In this document: piece after piece, positions 16,831 through 25,129 of the stretch
Numbering within the stretch: the first letter of the stretch is position 1
Layout of the letters: each line of letters opens with the position of its first letter
Source: Arthrobacter sp. StoSoilB5
Lineage (GTDB): Bacteria; Actinomycetota; Actinomycetes; Actinomycetales; Micrococcaceae
Length of the DNA stretch: 64,000 bases
Reading direction: 5' to 3'
NCBI RefSeq assembly: GCF_019977235.1
Contig: NZ_AP024646.1
Coordinates: 186,001 to 250,000 of the forward strand
Translations under genes and position numbers: made by a program
Notes under the pieces: model-generated
The model's input: the letters and a program-made list of their open reading frames with translations, nothing else
Told to the model about the DNA's origin: nothing
The model's database searches: none

Positions 16831-17840
16831 CCCCGCCCAAGTCCGTTCTCATCTCACCTGGGGCGGCGCCCGCGGATGAAGGGGGCCGTGCCCGTCCCCA
16901 GCCGCTCCCAACTCTCGCAAGCTCGAGCCGGGGCCCTCGCGGCAGTGGGCCCCCCGCGGAACCCGCCACGCCGCGGCCCCCTTCATCCGCGTCCGCTCAC
17001 CGCCCTGCGCGGGGGCGGCTGGAGCTCGGGGTCAGTGCGCGTGGCGGGAGGTCTGTTGCTTCTCGGCAATTCCATGAGGGCGCTTTGAGGGTGCTCCGGC
17101 CGCATTATTTGGATCAGTCCGGGCAGGTTTGCTACGTCATGGTTAATCCTGGCGGGGCGTATTTGGGGGCCGATCTGTTCCTTATTGATGTGGAGGTCGA
17201 GGCTGGGGCGGATCTTTTGTTGACGACGCAGTCGGCTACGAAGGTGTATCGGACTCCGGGGTCCTTTGCTGAGCAGCGCATGAGTGTGCGGTTGGGGGAG
17301 GGGGCACTGTTGGAGTTCGTGCCTGACCAGTTGATTGCCTATCGGGAGGCGAGCTACCGGCAGAATTCGCACATCAGCCTCCACCCGACGTCGAGCCTTG
17401 TCATGGCTGAGGTCATCACGCCGGGGTGGGCCCCGGACGGTGGGGAGTTCCGGTACGAGGAGCTGCGGCTGAGGAACGAGATTCACATCGAAACGGTTGA
17501 CGGACCCAAGCTGTTGGCCCTCGATAATCTCCTGATCCGGCCGTCCCTCGGCGAGGTCACAGGCATGGGTTTCATGGAGGGCTTCAGTCACCTGGGTTCC
17601 CTGATAGTGGTAGATCATAGGGTGGATCAGGAACTGGCCGATGAGCTGCACGAGCTCACCCGCCACCTGGACGCCTATACGGGCGTTTCCCTGACCAATA
17701 CTGTTTGCGGTACCACGGGCCTCGTGCTGCGATCGTTGTCGAACAGCACGGAAGAACTCAATATTCTGCTGGGTACCTGCACGGCGCTTCTCCGCAAGCG
17801 CTGGCACGGGCAGGAGCCCTTGAACCTGAGGAAGTACTAG
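16827..17840 (+). CDS. ureD: Urease accessory protein UreD with palindrome-encoded N-terminal extension
   Basis: Scaffold of the urease maturation complex (UreD/UreH family). Canonical UreD sequence begins only at about residue 65 ([20 protein letters not shown]) and continues to the end ([17 protein letters not shown]). The first 60 residues are low-complexity Pro/Ala/Ser/Arg and are encoded mostly by palindrome 2. No other in-frame ATG, GTG or TTG exists before the conserved domain, and the ATG overlaps the ureG stop, so the extension is probably translated. At 337 aa it is longer than the usual 270-290 aa. A G+T-rich stretch follows the palindrome. Confidence 0.9.
   Translation: MTPPKSVLISPGAAPADEGGRARPQPLPTLASSSRGPRGSGPPAEPATPRPPSSASAHRPARGRLELGVSARGGRSVASRQFHEGALRVLRPHYLDQSGQVCYVMVNPGGAYLGADLFLIDVEVEAGADLLLTTQSATKVYRTPGSFAEQRMSVRLGEGALLEFVPDQLIAYREASYRQNSHISLHPTSSLVMAEVITPGWAPDGGEFRYEELRLRNEIHIETVDGPKLLALDNLLIRPSLGEVTGMGFMEGFSHLGSLIVVDHRVDQELADELHELTRHLDAYTGVSLTNTVCGTTGLVLRSLSNSTEELNILLGTCTALLRKRWHGQEPLNLRKY
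16871..16991. repeat. GC-rich palindromic element 2 (inside ureD)
   Basis: Perfect 18-bp arms (16871-16888 and 16974-16991, CGCGGATGAAGGGGGCCG and its complement) enclosing an 85-base loop with its own GC-rich dyad. Inner sequences GGGGCCGTGCCCG and CCACGCCGCGGCCCC match element 1, while the outer arm bases differ yet still pair, which is covariation. It is read in frame as the N-terminal extension of UreD. Confidence 0.85.
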
Positions 17841-18884
17841 ATGACTGCGCTGACTGAGTTCGCCACGCTGTACCGGGAACGGGAGAACCTGTCCTTGCGG
17901 ACCCGGCTGCTCTTTACGTTCGGTGCGGTGGCCGCCCTGCACGTTGCCGCCGTCGTGCTCTTGCTGCCAGGAGGGGCAGGCGCCACGCAGCCGTTGGCGC
18001 TCGGCTTGGTGGTTACCGCGTACGTGGCTGGAATCAAGCACAGCTACGACTGGGACCACATCGCCGCGATCGACAACTCCACCCGAAAGTTCGTTTCGCA
18101 GCGCAAGGATCCCGTCAGCGTGGGTTTTGCGTTCAGCTTGGGCCACAGTTCCGTGGTCATCCTGGCCGGTTTGCTGGTGGTTGCCGGCGCAACGGTGATC
18201 GGGCAGTTCATGGAAGACGGCACCACTGGAAACAGGGTTCTCGGCCTGATCGGCAGCGGCGTGTCCGGGCTGTTCTTGCTCGCAATGGGCCTGTTCAACG
18301 GTTCCGCGTTCGTCCGCGCCAGACAGGTGTACAGGAGTGTTCAGGCCGGCGCCGGGATCCACGAAGACGACCTCGAGGCGAAAGGATTTGTTGCGAGGTT
18401 GCTGGCCAAGCCCCTGTCGAAGGTGGAGCGGCCACGGAACATTTATGTGATCGGCTTCCTGTTCGGGCTGGGGTTCGATACCGCCACCACCATCGGGCTA
18501 CTGGTTATCACCACGACGGCGTCACTCGCCGGAGTCTCACTTCTCGCCTTAATGGCACTCCCGTTCGCGTTCACTGCGGCCATGACGCTGTGCGATTCCA
18601 TCAATGGCGTGGCCATGATGAAGATGTACAAATCGGCCATCAATGACCCCCAACGGAAGCTTGGCTTCAATGTGGTGATCACCGGCATCTCGGCTGCCTC
18701 TGCCCTGTTCATCTCCGTAATCACGCTGGGCGGATTCCTCAACGCTGCCTTGGACTTGGAGGACCCGCTGACCACGTGGCTCGGGGAAATCGACCTCGGC
18801 GACGCCGGCCTGCTCCTTGTTGGCCTGTTCGTGGTGATGTGGGCAATCTCTGGCTGGCGCGGCCGGATGAAGCCCGCCCCCTAG
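17841..18884 (+). CDS. NiCoT-family nickel/cobalt permease
   Basis: A 347-aa membrane protein of the HoxN/NixA family with about 8 helices, importing nickel for urease. Helix II carries the signature as HSYDWDHIAAID; the usual form is HxxDADHI, so Trp replaces Ala. Other family motifs are LGHSSVVI and GLGFDTATT. The ATG follows the ureD stop with no gap, so it belongs to the urease operon, which supports nickel over cobalt. Its stop overlaps the opposing gene's stop. Confidence 0.93.
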   Translation: MTALTEFATLYRERENLSLRTRLLFTFGAVAALHVAAVVLLLPGGAGATQPLALGLVVTAYVAGIKHSYDWDHIAAIDNSTRKFVSQRKDPVSVGFAFSLGHSSVVILAGLLVVAGATVIGQFMEDGTTGNRVLGLIGSGVSGLFLLAMGLFNGSAFVRARQVYRSVQAGAGIHEDDLEAKGFVARLLAKPLSKVERPRNIYVIGFLFGLGFDTATTIGLLVITTTASLAGVSLLALMALPFAFTAAMTLCDSINGVAMMKMYKSAINDPQRKLGFNVVITGISAASALFISVITLGGFLNAALDLEDPLTTWLGEIDLGDAGLLLVGLFVVMWAISGWRGRMKPAP

Positions 18885-19858
18885 GAAGCCGCCACTGCGT
18901 TGAACAGCTCGTTCGTGTCCACGCCAAGGTCGGGTGTATCCAGCACGTTGGTCAGGAACACGACGCAGCGGTCCTCTTCCGGGAACATCCACCATTCCGT
19001 GCCTGACCAGCCGGGGTGGCCATAGATCCCACGGGCCAGGAGCTCGGATTCGTTTGCGGGCATCTGGAACCCAAGCCCGGTATGGCGCAGGGGCTTGGGC
19101 CGGATGGAGATGTGGGAAAGCCCGGTGGTTCGCGGCCGACGCATGGAGGCAAGCGTCGCAGGCCGGACAGCCTTGCCGGAATTCCGCAGCAGTTCAGATC
19201 CGAGATTGAGCAGGTCCGTGGCCGTACCGAAGAGCCCGGCACCGGGGTGCTTCTTCTTGTACATAGCCTCAACGTCCAGGCCCGCCGCCTCTGTGCCGTG
19301 GACTGTGTGGGGGTTGCAATCGGTTTCGAAGGTGAGGCCCTTGGCCCCGGTGTCGGTTGCCAACGAACGGAGCTGCTCATCGAACGGGCGCCCGTCTGCC
19401 CATTCGGCCATGGCCGCGGCACCCTCGAAAGCGACATTGCAGTATTGGACCAACGAGCCCGCGTAAAAGGCTTGCTCCGCAGAGGTGAGGTCCTCGCGGA
19501 GCGGCGCGCCGCCGTCGAGCTCCGGGTCCGCAATGCCCGAGCGGTGGCTCAAAAGGTGTTCCAATGTGACGGTGTCGGTGCGGTCTGAGCCAAAACCGGG
19601 AAGTGCTTCACCCAGGGAAGCTCCAAGGGATAGTTTCCCCAGCTCAACCTGCCGCATCACAGTCATCGAGGTGATGGGTTTCGTGACTGAGAACAGCGCG
19701 AAGTGGTCGTCGGCCGTTGCTTGCCTGCCGCCGTCGTGCCCAAAAGCGACAAGGTCCGAGATGCCCTCGCTGGAGGCAATACCAAGGACCGCAACGGGCA
19801 CACGCCCCAGATCGACTTGCTTTCGGGCCCAGTCCGCCGCGGGACCTGTTTCCACCAT
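18881..19858 (-). CDS. Serine beta-lactamase-fold hydrolase (class C / esterase type)
   Basis: A 325-aa PF00144 enzyme with SxxK at residues 57-60 (FSVTKPIT) and YxN as Tyr139-Cys-Asn141 (VQYCNVAFEG); a C-terminal IYGHPGWSGTEW segment matches the third (HxG-like) motif. There is no signal peptide, so a cytoplasmic esterase or peptidase is more likely than an antibiotic-degrading enzyme. It is a single gene whose stop codon uses the same CTAG as the nickel permease. Confidence 0.85.
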   Translation of the reverse strand: MVETGPAADWARKQVDLGRVPVAVLGIASSEGISDLVAFGHDGGRQATADDHFALFSVTKPITSMTVMRQVELGKLSLGASLGEALPGFGSDRTDTVTLEHLLSHRSGIADPELDGGAPLREDLTSAEQAFYAGSLVQYCNVAFEGAAAMAEWADGRPFDEQLRSLATDTGAKGLTFETDCNPHTVHGTEAAGLDVEAMYKKKHPGAGLFGTATDLLNLGSELLRNSGKAVRPATLASMRRPRTTGLSHISIRPKPLRHTGLGFQMPANESELLARGIYGHPGWSGTEWWMFPEEDRCVVFLTNVLDTPDLGVDTNELFNAVAAS

Positions 19859-19995
19859 GGCTGTTCCACACTTTCGCTCGGGTTAGGTGAAAAGAATCTA
19901 TCGAAGATTCTCCTAGCCGCGTGTAACCGCGGGAGCCCGGCCGGAAACTATAGAAGTATCCTGCACTTCAGGACACTACTTTCAGGGGGAAAATC

Positions 19996-20505
19996 GTGCT
20001 TTCCGAGCGCGAACTGGCGTTTATCGCCATTCACAAAGACAGTTATCCGTCCGTTTTCAGGTTTGTCCGCCGACGGGTTGAATCGGCGGAGATGGCCGAA
20101 GAAATCGCGGCAGACGTGTTCCGCGTCGTTTGGCAAAAGTGGTCGGATGATGCCCGGCCGGAACTCGGATACTTGCTCGCCATAGCGCGCAACCTTGTGG
20201 GTAATGCCTACCGCAGCCGCGAACGTCAGCAGGCTCTGCAGGAAAAACTGCGCGCGACGGCGGTGGAGCGTTTCGGGGACGACTCCGGGAACGTCGCGGT
20301 ACAGGATGCGATGGACCGCTTGCGGGTGCAGGACCGCGAAATTCTGCAGCTGGCCTACTGGGACGGACTAGGTACCACTGACCTCGCCGGAGTGCTGCAG
20401 TGCAGTGAATCAGCAGCCAAGGTCCGTCTGCACCGGGCCCGGACCGCGTTCCGGAAACAGCTGCCCGCCGGCGCCGAAACGACTACACAAAAGATGGGAG
20501 TCTGA
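19996..20505 (+). CDS. ECF-type RNA polymerase sigma factor
   Basis: A 169-aa sigma-70-family factor. Region 2 is at about residues 10-75 (HKDSYPSVFRFVRRRVESAE, AEEIAADVFRVVWQKW) and region 4 with its helix-turn-helix at about 105-155 (LQLAYWDGLGTTDLAGVLQC, SESAAKVRLHRARTAFRKQL). Start at ATG 19996 after GGGGGAAAATC, with GTG-like alternatives. It is one base before the next gene, whose membrane-anchored product is the likely regulator. Target promoters unknown. Confidence 0.92.
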   Translation: MLSERELAFIAIHKDSYPSVFRFVRRRVESAEMAEEIAADVFRVVWQKWSDDARPELGYLLAIARNLVGNAYRSRERQQALQEKLRATAVERFGDDSGNVAVQDAMDRLRVQDREILQLAYWDGLGTTDLAGVLQCSESAAKVRLHRARTAFRKQLPAGAETTTQKMGV

Positions 20506-20506
20506 G

Positions 20507-21520
20507 ATGGATCCGATCAAGAGCCAGATTTCCGCGATCGACCCTCTGAAGAATGAGCCGGAGTCTGAGATTAACGGGGCTGAGGCCCTGAGCCGCATGT
20601 TGTCCGGCCCGCGCGTATTCAGTGACACGTTGCCCGCTGGCGTGGCGTCGCTCGAAGAACGCAGGAACCGCAAGATGCGGATCGCGGCCGGACTCCTGTT
20701 GGGCGCGGCAGCAGTGACTGCTGGTGTCCTGGTTGCATCCAATTTCGGCCCGGTGAGCTCGACGCCCGCTCCGGCTGTCACTGTCACTCCGGAATCAACA
20801 CCGAGCGTATCTGCCACGCCCACACCCACGCCTTCGCCCAGCGCGTCAGCCACGTCGTCCGGCACCCCGACGCCGACTGCAAGCCAATCGGCTCCAGCGA
20901 TTGTTCCGCCGGTGGCAGCTACTACGGCGCCTACCCAGCCGCCAGCTGCCACGCTGCAAACGTTCACGTTCCCGGACGGGCATTTGTCGTTCAGGTACCC
21001 GAGCGGCTGGACTGTCCGAACGGAGCAGGGTCCGTATCTTTCGGAGGAAACGAAGGCGGCATCGGTCGGCGCCACTCTCGTGGACAGCACGGGCGCGGAA
21101 GTCGCCTACGTGTACAGCGGTTTCTATGGGGATGGCACCGGTGGATGGGTGAAAAGGACCGTCCTGGATAGGGCGTCGGTCCCGGGGATCACCGACAAAT
21201 CAGGCAATCCTGTGGAGTTCGGTTTCGGGTCGGATCTAGGTTTGATTTATCCGGAAGAGGGGAAGCCCAAACCCACAGTCCCTGCGGACAGCCGACCGTA
21301 CTACTTCATGGATGTGCGTCTTTCCTCGGAGTTCGAAGCGGGGGAGAGGAGTTCGGGGACCAACCAGATCATGATGCCCAACGGAGTCATGTCCGCCCGT
21401 GTTCTGTTCGACTTTGAAAAGCAGCCCACCTTCGCCACCCCCGAAGCCGCGAAGGCCTGGATGGGAAGCGAACAGTACTCGCAGCTGAAGGCCCTGCTGC
21501 TGAGCCTGAGCTACAACTAA
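20507..21520 (+). CDS. Membrane-anchored protein, possible anti-sigma partner
   Basis: A 337-aa protein: a cytoplasmic N-terminus of about 60 residues without a zinc-finger anti-sigma HxxxCxxC motif, one transmembrane helix (about 61-84, MRIAAGLLLGAAAVTAGVLV), a Pro/Thr/Ser-rich linker (about 85-145), and an extracellular beta-rich domain (about 150-337; TFTFPDGHLSFRYPSGWTVR). I chose ATG 20507, one base after the sigma stop. Position and topology suggest control of the sigma factor, but no anti-sigma domain is recognisable. Confidence 0.8.
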   Translation: MDPIKSQISAIDPLKNEPESEINGAEALSRMLSGPRVFSDTLPAGVASLEERRNRKMRIAAGLLLGAAAVTAGVLVASNFGPVSSTPAPAVTVTPESTPSVSATPTPTPSPSASATSSGTPTPTASQSAPAIVPPVAATTAPTQPPAATLQTFTFPDGHLSFRYPSGWTVRTEQGPYLSEETKAASVGATLVDSTGAEVAYVYSGFYGDGTGGWVKRTVLDRASVPGITDKSGNPVEFGFGSDLGLIYPEEGKPKPTVPADSRPYYFMDVRLSSEFEAGERSSGTNQIMMPNGVMSARVLFDFEKQPTFATPEAAKAWMGSEQYSQLKALLLSLSYN

Positions 21521-21530
21521 CCCCACCTGA

Positions 21531-21578
21531 CTAGCAGTTGTGGTTGTAATGACGCGTCAAAACAACCACAACTGCTAG
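21531..21578. terminator. Long hairpin between convergent genes
   Basis: A perfect 17-bp inverted repeat (21531-21547 CTAGCAGTTGTGGTTGT with 21562-21578) with a 14-base loop containing GACGCGTC. It separates the converging membrane protein and amylase genes. Confidence 0.75.
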
Positions 21579-21588
21579 CTAGTTTGGG

Positions 21589-24357
21589 CTAGCTCACAGT
21601 GATCAGGTGACTCGCGTGGTCATACCGGAAGGTGACCGGTCCGCCGTCGTGGTTCAGCGTGATGTTGCTGCCGTTCACGGCGCCGCCCAGGCCGTAGTTC
21701 TCAGCCCAGGAGCCGTTGATCGCGGCCTTGAACTCGTAGCTACCCGCAGCCAAGTCCGGCACAGATAGCTTCCAGATACCGTCCGAAGGATCCAAAGCCA
21801 GCTGGGCCTGGGGGCAATCGGGCATCCAGTCACCGGTGCAGCCCAGCTCCGAGTTCAGGCTCCCGGGCACTGATACGGCGGCAGGTTGCTGGCCCGCGGT
21901 CACGGCGCTGATCACGTTGGTTGCGTGGTCGTAGAGGAAGGTCACGGCCCCTCCGGTGTGCGTGAACACCACATTCGGGCCATTCGGCTCACCACCTGCA
22001 CCATAGTTCTCATCCCATGTGCCATTGAGCGCAGCCTTGAACTCGTACGTCCCGGCTGGCAGGTTCGGGGCCCTCAGCTGCCACAGCCGATGCGTCGGTT
22101 CGTAGCTCATGAAAGCCTGCTCGCACGACGCCTGCCAGTCCTCCGGGCAGCCCAGCTCGGTGTTGAGGCTGCCAGCCACGGTGACCGTTTCGGGCTGGGC
22201 TGGCTCGCCCACAACACCGCTGCGCGGCTCACTCGCCGACGTGTGGCCGGCGTTGTCCAGCACCACGGCACGGTACTCCACCGACGTGCCGGACTGCATC
22301 GCGGACACATCGTGGAAGACCTGGTACGGCGCGTTGTCGTCCGTGCCGATCGACTCCCATTCGCCGCCCGCCGTCCGCGCCTGGAAGGTGACTTCATAGA
22401 ACGAGCTACCGTCGACGTCGGCCGTTACCTTCATGCGCGTAGCGTCACCGGCAGCGGTGACCGGCTTCTTGAGTACGACGCCGGGAGCCGCCTTGGACTG
22501 CGCAAGTCGCCCCGCTGCTTGGTACACCACTGTGGAAAGCGGAGGGACGGTGACAGACAGTTTCGCTTGAGCGTCGGTCTTGGCATCAGCCGCTGCATCA
22601 CCGTAGACGAGGTTGAACGGCTGCTTGGCTTCGTAGGTTGGGATCTCCGCCGTTTGGGCACTTTCGCTGTTGTTCACGGCAACCACGTACTCGCGCTGGT
22701 CCTTGGCGTCGATGCGGGAGAAGGCGTAGATCCCCGCATCATCGGATGCGTAGCGGTTCTGCTGGGCACCGCTGCGGAGGGTCGGGTGCTCCGCCGTGAG
22801 GGATGCAAGCTCACTGATCTTCTTGTAGAGCGGGTGCTGGGTATCGAAGTTGTCCGTGGCGTGCGTGGCGCTTGTCCCCAGCAGGTCGTCGTCGAGGTAT
22901 TCCTGAACCTGGCTGGCGAACATGGATTGCCGCGAGTCCTGGTCCCCGCCTGCGCCGGTGAAACCTTGCTCGTCGCCGTAATAGACAACCGGGTTGCCGC
23001 GCGAGAAGTACATCAGCTCGTGGGCGAGTTCGTCGCGCTCCACGAGTTCGGTGTCGGACGCTCCAGCATTGTCCTGGGCGATGAACGTGCCGATACGGCC
23101 CATGTCGTGGTTCCCCAGGAAGGTGGGCAGTTGGTACGCGTTGGAGTCGGCGTCGGTGTACCAGTCATCGGCGTTGAAGAAGTCGGCCAAACCGCTGGCC
23201 TTGCTGCCCTGGGAAGCGAAGCTGCGCGCGGCACCCTGGAAACCGAAGTCGAGAACAGCCTGCATCTTGTTCTTGGTGGTGAATTTGGACGTGACGCTCT
23301 TGGAGGTATCGAAGACCTCGCCGAACATGAAGAACTCGTCCTTGCCTTGCTCCTTGGCATAGCTGAGCACCTGCGGACCGAACTGCTGCCAGAACTCGTC
23401 ATTGACGTGCTTCATGGTGTCGATGCGGAAACCATCGATCCCGAAGTCGCGGATCCACGTCTTGTAGATATCAACAAATCCATTGACCACCCGAGGGTTC
23501 TCGGTGAACAGGTCATCCAGGCCGAAGAAGTCGCCGTAGAGCGCGTCCTCACCGGAAAAGGTCGTGTTGCCGCGGTTGTGGTAGAGCGTGGCGTCGTTGA
23601 GCCATGCGGGAACCTTGACGTCCTGCTCGGCTTCCGGGACCACGGGTGTGTAAGGGAAGGACGTCGCTGGATCCAGTGCTGGAAAGTCTTGCGTACCAGC
23701 GTAGTCGTGGTCATCGAAGGCCTCGCCCGCTGCCGTACGGTACGGCTCCGTTTCCTTGGAAATGTAGGGAGCCGAATCTGACTCCTGGTACTGGATCACG
23801 TCAGCCGTGTGGTTGGTGATGATGTCGAAATACACCTTCATGCCGCGTGCATGGGCGGCATCGATCAGCGTCTTCAGCTCAGCATTCGTGCCCAGGTGGG
23901 GATCGATCTGCGTGAAGTCCGTGACCCAGTACCCGTGGTACCCCGCGGAGCTGTTCTCCACTGACCCGTCACCCTGGACTGCCTTGTTCTTGAAGCTCGG
24001 TGTAAGCCAGAGGGCATTGGTGCCCAAACCCTGGATGTAGTCCAAGCGGCCCTGGAGGCCCAACAGGTCCCCGCCGTTGTAGAAGCCCTTGCGGGTGGCA
24101 TCGTAGCCGGACACCATCGGATCGGAACCCAGTCCGCCGTCGTCGTTGGCTTTGGTGCCGTTGTTGAAGCGGTCAGCCATGACGAAATAGAAGTTCTGGT
24201 CGCTGACGCCGCCGCGGACCGAGTGTTGGCCGGCGGGATCAGGCGCAGCTTTCTTAGTGGCGACCATCGCGCTCGCGGGCAGGACGGTGGATGCCGTCAC
24301 GACTGCGGTGGCGAGCACGATGGCGGGGACAACGGATCTATAGCTGTGAGATAGCAA
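21589..24357 (-). CDS. Secreted GH13 alpha-amylase / pullulanase-type enzyme with two starch-binding repeats
   Basis: A 922-aa extracellular starch-degrading enzyme. I chose TTG 24357 (GGAAGG nine bases upstream), giving a signal peptide (SVVPAIVLATAVVTASTVLP, cleaved near residue 30); the frame is open 76 codons further but non-protein-like. GH13 motifs: FDIITNHT (residues 177-184), GFRIDTMKH with nucleophile Asp313, FMFGEVF with acid/base Glu347, FLGNHDMG with Asp417. A beta-sandwich follows, then two tandem modules of about 95 residues (VAGSLNTELGC and VPGSLNSELGC) like the X25 domains of bacterial pullulanases. LacI-type operators lie upstream. Confidence 0.93.
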   Translation of the reverse strand: MLSHSYRSVVPAIVLATAVVTASTVLPASAMVATKKAAPDPAGQHSVRGGVSDQNFYFVMADRFNNGTKANDDGGLGSDPMVSGYDATRKGFYNGGDLLGLQGRLDYIQGLGTNALWLTPSFKNKAVQGDGSVENSSAGYHGYWVTDFTQIDPHLGTNAELKTLIDAAHARGMKVYFDIITNHTADVIQYQESDSAPYISKETEPYRTAAGEAFDDHDYAGTQDFPALDPATSFPYTPVVPEAEQDVKVPAWLNDATLYHNRGNTTFSGEDALYGDFFGLDDLFTENPRVVNGFVDIYKTWIRDFGIDGFRIDTMKHVNDEFWQQFGPQVLSYAKEQGKDEFFMFGEVFDTSKSVTSKFTTKNKMQAVLDFGFQGAARSFASQGSKASGLADFFNADDWYTDADSNAYQLPTFLGNHDMGRIGTFIAQDNAGASDTELVERDELAHELMYFSRGNPVVYYGDEQGFTGAGGDQDSRQSMFASQVQEYLDDDLLGTSATHATDNFDTQHPLYKKISELASLTAEHPTLRSGAQQNRYASDDAGIYAFSRIDAKDQREYVVAVNNSESAQTAEIPTYEAKQPFNLVYGDAAADAKTDAQAKLSVTVPPLSTVVYQAAGRLAQSKAAPGVVLKKPVTAAGDATRMKVTADVDGSSFYEVTFQARTAGGEWESIGTDDNAPYQVFHDVSAMQSGTSVEYRAVVLDNAGHTSASEPRSGVVGEPAQPETVTVAGSLNTELGCPEDWQASCEQAFMSYEPTHRLWQLRAPNLPAGTYEFKAALNGTWDENYGAGGEPNGPNVVFTHTGGAVTFLYDHATNVISAVTAGQQPAAVSVPGSLNSELGCTGDWMPDCPQAQLALDPSDGIWKLSVPDLAAGSYEFKAAINGSWAENYGLGGAVNGSNITLNHDGGPVTFRYDHASHLITVS

Positions 24358-24406
24358 GTAATGAAACCTTCCGCTAAGCGACTCTGCTGTGTGGCAACTC
24401 ACAACT

Positions 24407-24418
24407 GTAAGCGCTTGC
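24407..24418. promoter_or_regulatory. LacI-family operator upstream of the amylase
   Basis: GTAAGCGCTTGC is one base from the symmetric GCAAGCGCTTGC typical of maltose-type LacI/MalR operators. It is 50 bases upstream of the amylase start, suggesting repression relieved by maltodextrins. Confidence 0.6.
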
Positions 24419-24483
24419 GTTCCTTTGATCCACAGAAAGTGAAGGTTTTCTGGATGTGAAGAGCTATTACGCCAATGCGGGCT

Positions 24484-24495
24484 GGAAACGTTTGC
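24484..24495. promoter_or_regulatory. Second LacI-family operator-like site
   Basis: GGAAACGTTTGC is one base from the symmetric GCAAACGTTTGC. With the site at 24407 it sits in the 320-bp region 24358-24678, which otherwise has only AT-rich promoter-like sequence and no gene. Confidence 0.5.
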
Positions 24496-24678
24496 AGTCC
24501 GACTAGCTGAAATTTCGCGGATTTCCCATTGTTCGCCTGCATGGCACCACGGCGAAATGCTATGCAACTGCCCATAACGAAGCACTTATGACTTGCATAG
24601 GGTTGAAGAGATCTGCTTCACACCACGCCCTGCTACACAACGTGCAGTGCCCTGAACTACCAAGGATGAGTTTCAACG

Positions 24679-24876
24679 ATGAAGAGCATCGCCCTCCTGC
24701 GCGAGCGAGCCACCCGTGTCATGCCCACCGGTTCCCACTGCCCGGCCTCGGGTTTGTGGAGCCCGGATTCTGAGCCGGATGCGGTCCAGGTATTCGCCGA
24801 AGGTCACGTGCTGCCTGCGCACAACGGAGTACCCACTGTCTGGCGGCGCCGGACCGCCGGTGAAGCGTCAGCATGA
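24679..24876 (+). CDS. Small conserved-looking protein, 65 aa
   Basis: Starts MKSIALLRERATRVMPTGSH, with a single Cys in CPASGLW and a C-terminal GHVLPAHNGVPTVWRRR segment. AAGGATGAG lies eight bases upstream of ATG and the stop overlaps the next start (ATGA), which supports a real gene. The pattern Cys-x2-Ser-Gly-x-Trp plus a Gly-x-x-Leu-Pro turn looks like a tiny beta-domain; no function known. Confidence 0.6.
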   Translation: MKSIALLRERATRVMPTGSHCPASGLWSPDSEPDAVQVFAEGHVLPAHNGVPTVWRRRTAGEASA

Positions 24877-25103
24877 CCAGCACCATCCTGAACAGGCCCC
24901 TGGACTATCGGCACGTGCCGGCGGCGCAATGGACCGAACTCAGCGCTGGCGATCCCGTATGGATCTACGACGTCGCATGGGGTGCCGGGACTGGACGTGT
25001 TGACGAAGTTTCGCAGCATCAGGAACTGCTGTGGGTGGTCCTTGAACCTACTGGCCGCAGACTGATCTGCGGAACAGACGACGTCGAGGTCTGGGCGGCT
25101 TAA
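24873..25103 (+). CDS. Small protein with SH3-like core, 76 aa
   Basis: Translationally coupled to the 65-aa gene upstream by ATGA. It reads like a small beta-barrel: PVWIYDVAWGAGTGRVDEVS, then LLWVVLEPTGRRLICGTDDV and a terminal EVWAA. The core resembles the middle of the 129-aa protein at 4673-5062 (gly-arg/gly turn, LFWL or LLWV strand, RR-LL/LI strand). Function unknown; it converges on the lactonase gene. Confidence 0.65.
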   Translation: MTSTILNRPLDYRHVPAAQWTELSAGDPVWIYDVAWGAGTGRVDEVSQHQELLWVVLEPTGRRLICGTDDVEVWAA

Positions 25104-25129
25104 GCCGCGGGAACTCAAGCCGCGGGAAC
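25102..25129. repeat. 15-bp tandem duplication at a gene end
   Basis: AAGCCGCGGGAAC occurs twice (25102-25114 and 25117-25129). The second copy is the final coding sequence and stop region of the lactonase gene; the first duplicates it immediately downstream. Confidence 0.8.

Noticed and set aside
21886..23781. 631-codon open frame on the + strand across the amylase gene
   Set aside because: It is the antisense of a clear GH13 gene with all catalytic motifs; high GC makes long antisense frames common here.
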